8,580 bases of DNA from Alphaproteobacteria bacterium (GTDB lineage Bacteria; Pseudomonadota; Alphaproteobacteria; Micavibrionales; Micavibrionaceae): the NCBI GenBank assembly GCA_030639165.1, contig DAOWDF010000109.1:1-8580 (forward strand). Reading direction: 5' to 3'. Shown in pieces: positions 5,630-8,580 of the stretch (positions are counted from its first letter, which is position 1; every line of letters begins with the position of its first letter). The position numbers and the translations under genes are program-made. Below the pieces are notes generated by a model. That model searched no databases. It was not told the DNA's origin and was given only the letters and a program-made list of their open reading frames with translations.

Positions 5630-6607
5630 ATGAGTTTGACAATAGGTAATGTAAAAATTGATGATCCTGTATTTCTGGCACCCATGTCGGGAATAACAGA
5701 CATGCCTTTTCGTGCATTAGTAAAAAGTTATGGCGCAGGACTAGTCTTTTCCGAGATGATAGCTAGCCGCGAGATGGTACGGAAAGCTAGCCGCTCAATT
5801 AAGCTCAATGATAATTACGCCGAAGAATTTCCTATGGCGGTGCAGCTTGCTGGCTGTGATCCAGATGTTATGGCGGAAGCCGCGCGCATGAATGAAGCTC
5901 GCGGCGCGGCAATCATCGATATTAATTTTGGATGTCCTGTTAAGAAAATCGTCAAGAAAATGGCTGGCTCTGCGCTTATGCAAGATGAGAAGCTAGCCAC
6001 TGAGATTATGGCGGCCACTGTTAACGCCGTGAGCATTCCGGTTACGGTTAAAATGCGCTTAGGGTGGAATAACCAAAACCGCAACGCTCCTGCTCTGGCT
6101 AAAATGGCAGAAGATGCGGGTGTGCAGATGATCACCGTTCACGGCAGAACGCGCGAGCAACGATATAAGGGAGTTGCCGACTGGAAAGCCGTGCGCGCAG
6201 TAAAAGACGCAGTAAAGCTACCAGTTATAGTTAATGGCGATATCCTAACCCCGCAAGATGCGATTACCGCGATGGAGCAATCAGGCGCGGACGGAGTTAT
6301 GATCGGGCGCGGCATTCAGGGCAAACCGTGGCTGCTGCGACAGGTAATTGAATATATGCGCAACGGTGATATTGGCGCAGAGCCGAGCAACAAAGAAAAG
6401 CTGGATTTAATATTAAAGCATTATGATTCAATGCTGTCATATTACGGGGAGCGACGCGGAGTGCCTATGGCGCGTAAACATCTATCATGGTATTGCAGTA
6501 ATTTCGCTGGCTCTGCGAGCTTTAGGGCTGAACTGAATAAACTCACTGATCCTGATGAAGTGCGCGCGAACTTACGTGAATTTTTTAGCGCACAGAGCGG
6601 CAATTAA
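5630..6607 (+). CDS. dusB: tRNA-dihydrouridine synthase, DusB/NifR3 type
   Basis: This FMN-dependent enzyme uses NADPH to reduce specific uridines in tRNA to dihydrouridine in the cytoplasm. The 325 residues match the family length. Motifs in order: FMN-binding APMSGITDMPFR (17-28), the catalytic cysteine C102 in DINFGCPVKK (97-106), AGSALM (112-117), VKMRLGW (140-146), VHGRTREQRYKG (170-181), VNGD (201-204) and MIGRGIQGKPW (224-234). The KK following GCP and the overall pattern fit DusB/NifR3 better than DusA or DusC. In many alphaproteobacteria this gene precedes ntrBC, but here it faces slyX instead. The ATG at 5630 gives a normal N-terminus; its ribosome-binding site is weak. A TATAAT lies 22 nt upstream. 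The stop is 1 nt from the slyX stop. Confidence 0.94.
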   Translation: MSLTIGNVKIDDPVFLAPMSGITDMPFRALVKSYGAGLVFSEMIASREMVRKASRSIKLNDNYAEEFPMAVQLAGCDPDVMAEAARMNEARGAAIIDINFGCPVKKIVKKMAGSALMQDEKLATEIMAATVNAVSIPVTVKMRLGWNNQNRNAPALAKMAEDAGVQMITVHGRTREQRYKGVADWKAVRAVKDAVKLPVIVNGDILTPQDAITAMEQSGADGVMIGRGIQGKPWLLRQVIEYMRNGDIGAEPSNKEKLDLILKHYDSMLSYYGERRGVPMARKHLSWYCSNFAGSASFRAELNKLTDPDEVRANLREFFSAQSGN

Positions 6608-6608
6608 A

Positions 6609-6815
6609 TCACCAATGCGGAGGTCTATCAATTGGCGTAGCCTCGCTGTGCTCGCCGCCCTCCAAGAGTTCGATCTTACCCAGCGCCTTATCCAAGCGTA
6701 AATTAAGCAGCTCAATTTGCTTGCCCAAATCAATCACAACCTCGTTTAAATCTTGAGATTGCTGCTCTTGATGGGCTACGGCTACTTCGATGTCTTCTAA
6801 TTTTTGATTATCCAT
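6609..6815 (-). CDS. slyX: SlyX family protein
   Basis: SlyX is a short coiled-coil protein of unknown function, widespread in proteobacteria. The 68-residue product has the typical form: a single heptad-rich helix (about residues 5-52, with IEVAVAHQEQQSQDLNEVV and LGKQIELLNLRLDKAL) followed by a loop ending in the diagnostic C-terminal PPHW. It is transcribed towards dusB and ends 1 nt from it. A TATAAT on the minus strand (6838-6833) would start transcription about 10 nt before the ATG. The gene is divergent from the ResB-like gene across a 62-bp gap. The family match is clear; its job in the cell is not known. Confidence 0.9.
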   Translation of the reverse strand: MDNQKLEDIEVAVAHQEQQSQDLNEVVIDLGKQIELLNLRLDKALGKIELLEGGEHSEATPIDRPPHW

Positions 6816-6877
6816 AGAGCAGCTAATAACACATTATAACGATATTTACACTAGCGCTTTTTACCAAAATAACTAGA

Positions 6878-7348
6878 ATGCGCATCATCATGAATATTGC
6901 ACAGAAACTATATATATTACTATGTAGCCCAAGGTTGCTGCATTATATTCTGCCCGTAGTAATGGCTTACTTGGTTGTGGGAACTGTGGCGCAGAAATTT
7001 ATCGGCCTGTATCAAGCAACACAGATATTCTTCTCCGCGCCAATTATATGGATGGGAGAAGCATTGCCCCTGCCCGGAATGCCCATATTTATGGGGCTAA
7101 TATTTTTAAATATAGCATTTAAGCTAGCATTTAAAAGCCCATGGCATTGGCGCAATTCAGGCATTATCATCACCCATATTGGCGCGATGCTATTACTGCT
7201 TGGGGGGCTATTTACTGCCCTATTCAGCAATGAGGGATATATAGCGCTTGGAAAAAATGAGGTTAAAAGCATTATATCAGACTATCATGCTAGAGAGTTT
7301 GTAGTGATGGATGAGCATGGTAAAACGCTGATATCACTAGACCATTAA
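6878..7348 (+). CDS. ResB/CcsB-type cytochrome c biogenesis protein, N-terminal piece before an in-frame stop
   Basis: ResB (CcsB) together with CcsA forms the System II machine that carries haem across the membrane and attaches it to apocytochrome c. These 156 residues contain three membrane helices: about 20-40 (HYILPVVMAYLVVGTVAQKF), 67-85 (PGMPIFMGLIFLNIAFKLAF) and 94-116 (SGIIITHIGAMLLLLGGLFTALF). The motif WHWRNSGIIITHIG with H100 is typical of the family. The frame then stops at TAA 7346-7348 in the middle of the periplasmic domain, far short of a normal ResB. The same frame continues open with family-like sequence, so this is the front of a longer gene. The start could also be the ATG at 6890; neither has a clear ribosome-binding site. 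On its own this fragment is unlikely to work. Confidence 0.8.
   Translation: MRIIMNIAQKLYILLCSPRLLHYILPVVMAYLVVGTVAQKFIGLYQATQIFFSAPIIWMGEALPLPGMPIFMGLIFLNIAFKLAFKSPWHWRNSGIIITHIGAMLLLLGGLFTALFSNEGYIALGKNEVKSIISDYHAREFVVMDEHGKTLISLDH
7346..7348 (+). other. Premature in-frame TAA interrupting the ResB-CcsA gene
   Basis: This TAA is the only stop between the ATG at 6878 and the end of the window in this frame, 568 codons. A single C-to-T change from CAA (Gln) would create it, and AAA or GAA would also be one change away. No shift of frame is needed, so it is a nonsense change rather than an indel. TAA is the normal stop of several genes here (mraZ, dusB, the gene at 3932), so the genome does not read TAA as an amino acid. 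Confidence 0.85.
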
Positions 7349-8580
7349 GATATAAAATCTGTCCAAACACTAGATCTTGATACGCTGCCGTTTGAGATAA
7401 AAATCATTGAAACCTGCCAAAATTGTAAGATTAACAAGCGCATAGACAAAACCGGCAACCACAAAGGCATGGCGCAATTTATGCACCTAACGCCTGATAC
7501 GCTCAAAAATAATGATGAAGAAAACATGGCTGGCCTGACCTACCAGATTAAACATAGTGATATCAACGATATTTTTGTATCTATAGAGGATGTGCCGAAA
7601 TACCCCGAAATTTCTATTAGCGGTAAAAAATATAGTTTCGCCCTGCGCCGCGAGCATCGGGAGCTGCCGTTTTCTATCGAGCTATTAGAATTCAAGAAAG
7701 AGCTATACCCATCTTCAAATATGGCTAAATCATATCAATCAACGGTGCAGATAAAAGACGGTGATATGCGCTGGCAGAGCGTTATTTCTATGAATGAACC
7801 GCTACGCTATAAGGGCTACACATTTTTCCAATCATCATTTATTTCTACTGATCAAGGGGACATATCGGTACTGGCAGCAGTTTGGAATGTCGGGCGAGCA
7901 TTCCCCTATCTATCCGGAATATTAATGTGCATAGGCCTTATCTTGCATTTGTTTTTGCGAAAGCCAAAGATAGCCGCCCTAGCCTTTCTCTTTATTGCGG
8001 CGACGCCCAATGCTTACGCACTAGAGGCCAAAGATTTTGCGCAAATCCCTATCCTGCATGATGGCAGAGTTAAACCAATAGATAGCTTTGCCCGTGCGCA
8101 GCTAAAAGCTTTATCGGGCAGTGAAAAAGGCGCGATCGAATGGCTGGTCGAAGTTATATTCGACCCAGCGAAAGCAGAATCCAACCCTGTAATAAAGCTT
8201 ACAAACCCAGAGATATTGCGCTTGCTAGAGATAACACCGCGCGCAAGCAGGCTATATTCTTACCGTGAATTATCTGGGGCGCTACGACCGAAGCAAGACC
8301 TCATCCTAAGCATTATAAAATCAGAGGAAAAATACCGCTCGCCACAGCAAAGGGAGCTGATATCACTGCAAGAAAAGCTCGTAACTTTGCGGAATTTAAT
8401 GGGCAGCTTAAGCGCCCTACTCCCCCTATCAATCACTGTCCCCGATAATGTGATTGAGGGACTTAAACCATATGCAGGCCAAGCTATTAGCTATTACTAT
8501 GCTCTAGAGTTTCGTGGTTTGCTGCAAAATGCAGTAAAGCAAACCGTAAAGGTCAAGGGTGAAAATATTGACGCCTATAC
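7349..8580 (+). CDS. Rest of the ResB domain and start of a CcsA-type partner, cut by window edge
   Basis: In the same frame as the gene starting at 6878, 410 codons stay open to the window edge. The first part completes the ResB periplasmic domain: FEIKIIETCQNCKINKR with a CxxC pair soon after the stop, NMAGLTYQIKH, and then MNEPLRYKGYTFFQSSF, a hallmark of ResB proteins. A membrane helix (YLSGILMCIGLILHLFL) follows at about 340-360 of the joined protein, then a second hydrophobic stretch ending in AYA like a signal-peptide cleavage site. Next comes IPILHDGRVKPIDSFARAQL (GRVKP at 396-400), typical of the periplasmic N-terminus of fused or long CcsA proteins. The haem-handling WWD region would lie beyond the edge. 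The first in-frame ATG after the stop is at 7469 with no useful ribosome-binding site, so independent translation is doubtful. Confidence 0.8.

Noticed and set aside
7346..7348. TAA recoded as an amino acid (alternative genetic code)
   Set aside because: mraZ, dusB and the gene at 3932 all end with TAA at sensible places, so TAA is a normal stop here.

Overview
The window carries ordinary chromosomal housekeeping genes of a bacterium that is most likely an alphaproteobacterium of moderate-to-low GC. The main grounds are the style of FtsI (YELGSMFK and YSSNIG motifs), a short helical FtsL, MraZ/RsmH at the head of a dcw (division and cell wall) cluster, a NifR3-type DusB, SlyX and a bacterial type A RNase P RNA. 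The lineage call is my reading of these proteins, not a database result.

Layout: positions 1-3077 hold the start of the dcw cluster on the minus strand, mraZ-rsmH-ftsL-ftsI. The gene junctions are translationally coupled (TAATG, a 1-nt gap, ATGA), and ftsI runs off the left edge. Upstream of mraZ, four TGG(G/A) motifs spaced exactly 10 bp apart form a convincing MraZ operator. Positions 3200-3931 are a long region with no recognised gene. It holds two copies of a near-palindromic repeat about 470 bp apart, a possible 31-codon membrane micropeptide with a good Shine-Dalgarno sequence, two strong hairpins and a clear rho-independent terminator. This suggests a small plus-strand transcription unit. 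Next comes a 160-residue acidic helical protein that I do not recognise (3932-4414, plus).

The RNase P RNA gene rnpB (about 4436-4832, minus) follows, just downstream of an AmpD-like N-acetylmuramyl-L-alanine amidase gene (4863-5585, minus). The amidase is divergent from dusB (5630-6607, plus). dusB meets slyX (6609-6815, minus) tail to tail.

The right end (6878-8580, plus) encodes a ResB/CcsB-type cytochrome c biogenesis protein that appears fused to the start of a CcsA-type partner. Its reading frame is broken by one TAA at 7346-7348, after which the same frame stays open for 410 codons with clearly family-like sequence. It is therefore a nonsense-interrupted gene, a split gene or a base error.

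Functionally, the dcw genes build and control the septum, the amidase recycles or remodels peptidoglycan, RNase P and DusB mature and modify tRNA, and the ResB-CcsA system attaches haem to periplasmic c-type cytochromes. I found no CRISPR array, phage module, transposase or defence system. The parts least explained by known families are the 3200-3931 region, the 160-residue protein and the interrupted ResB-CcsA gene.
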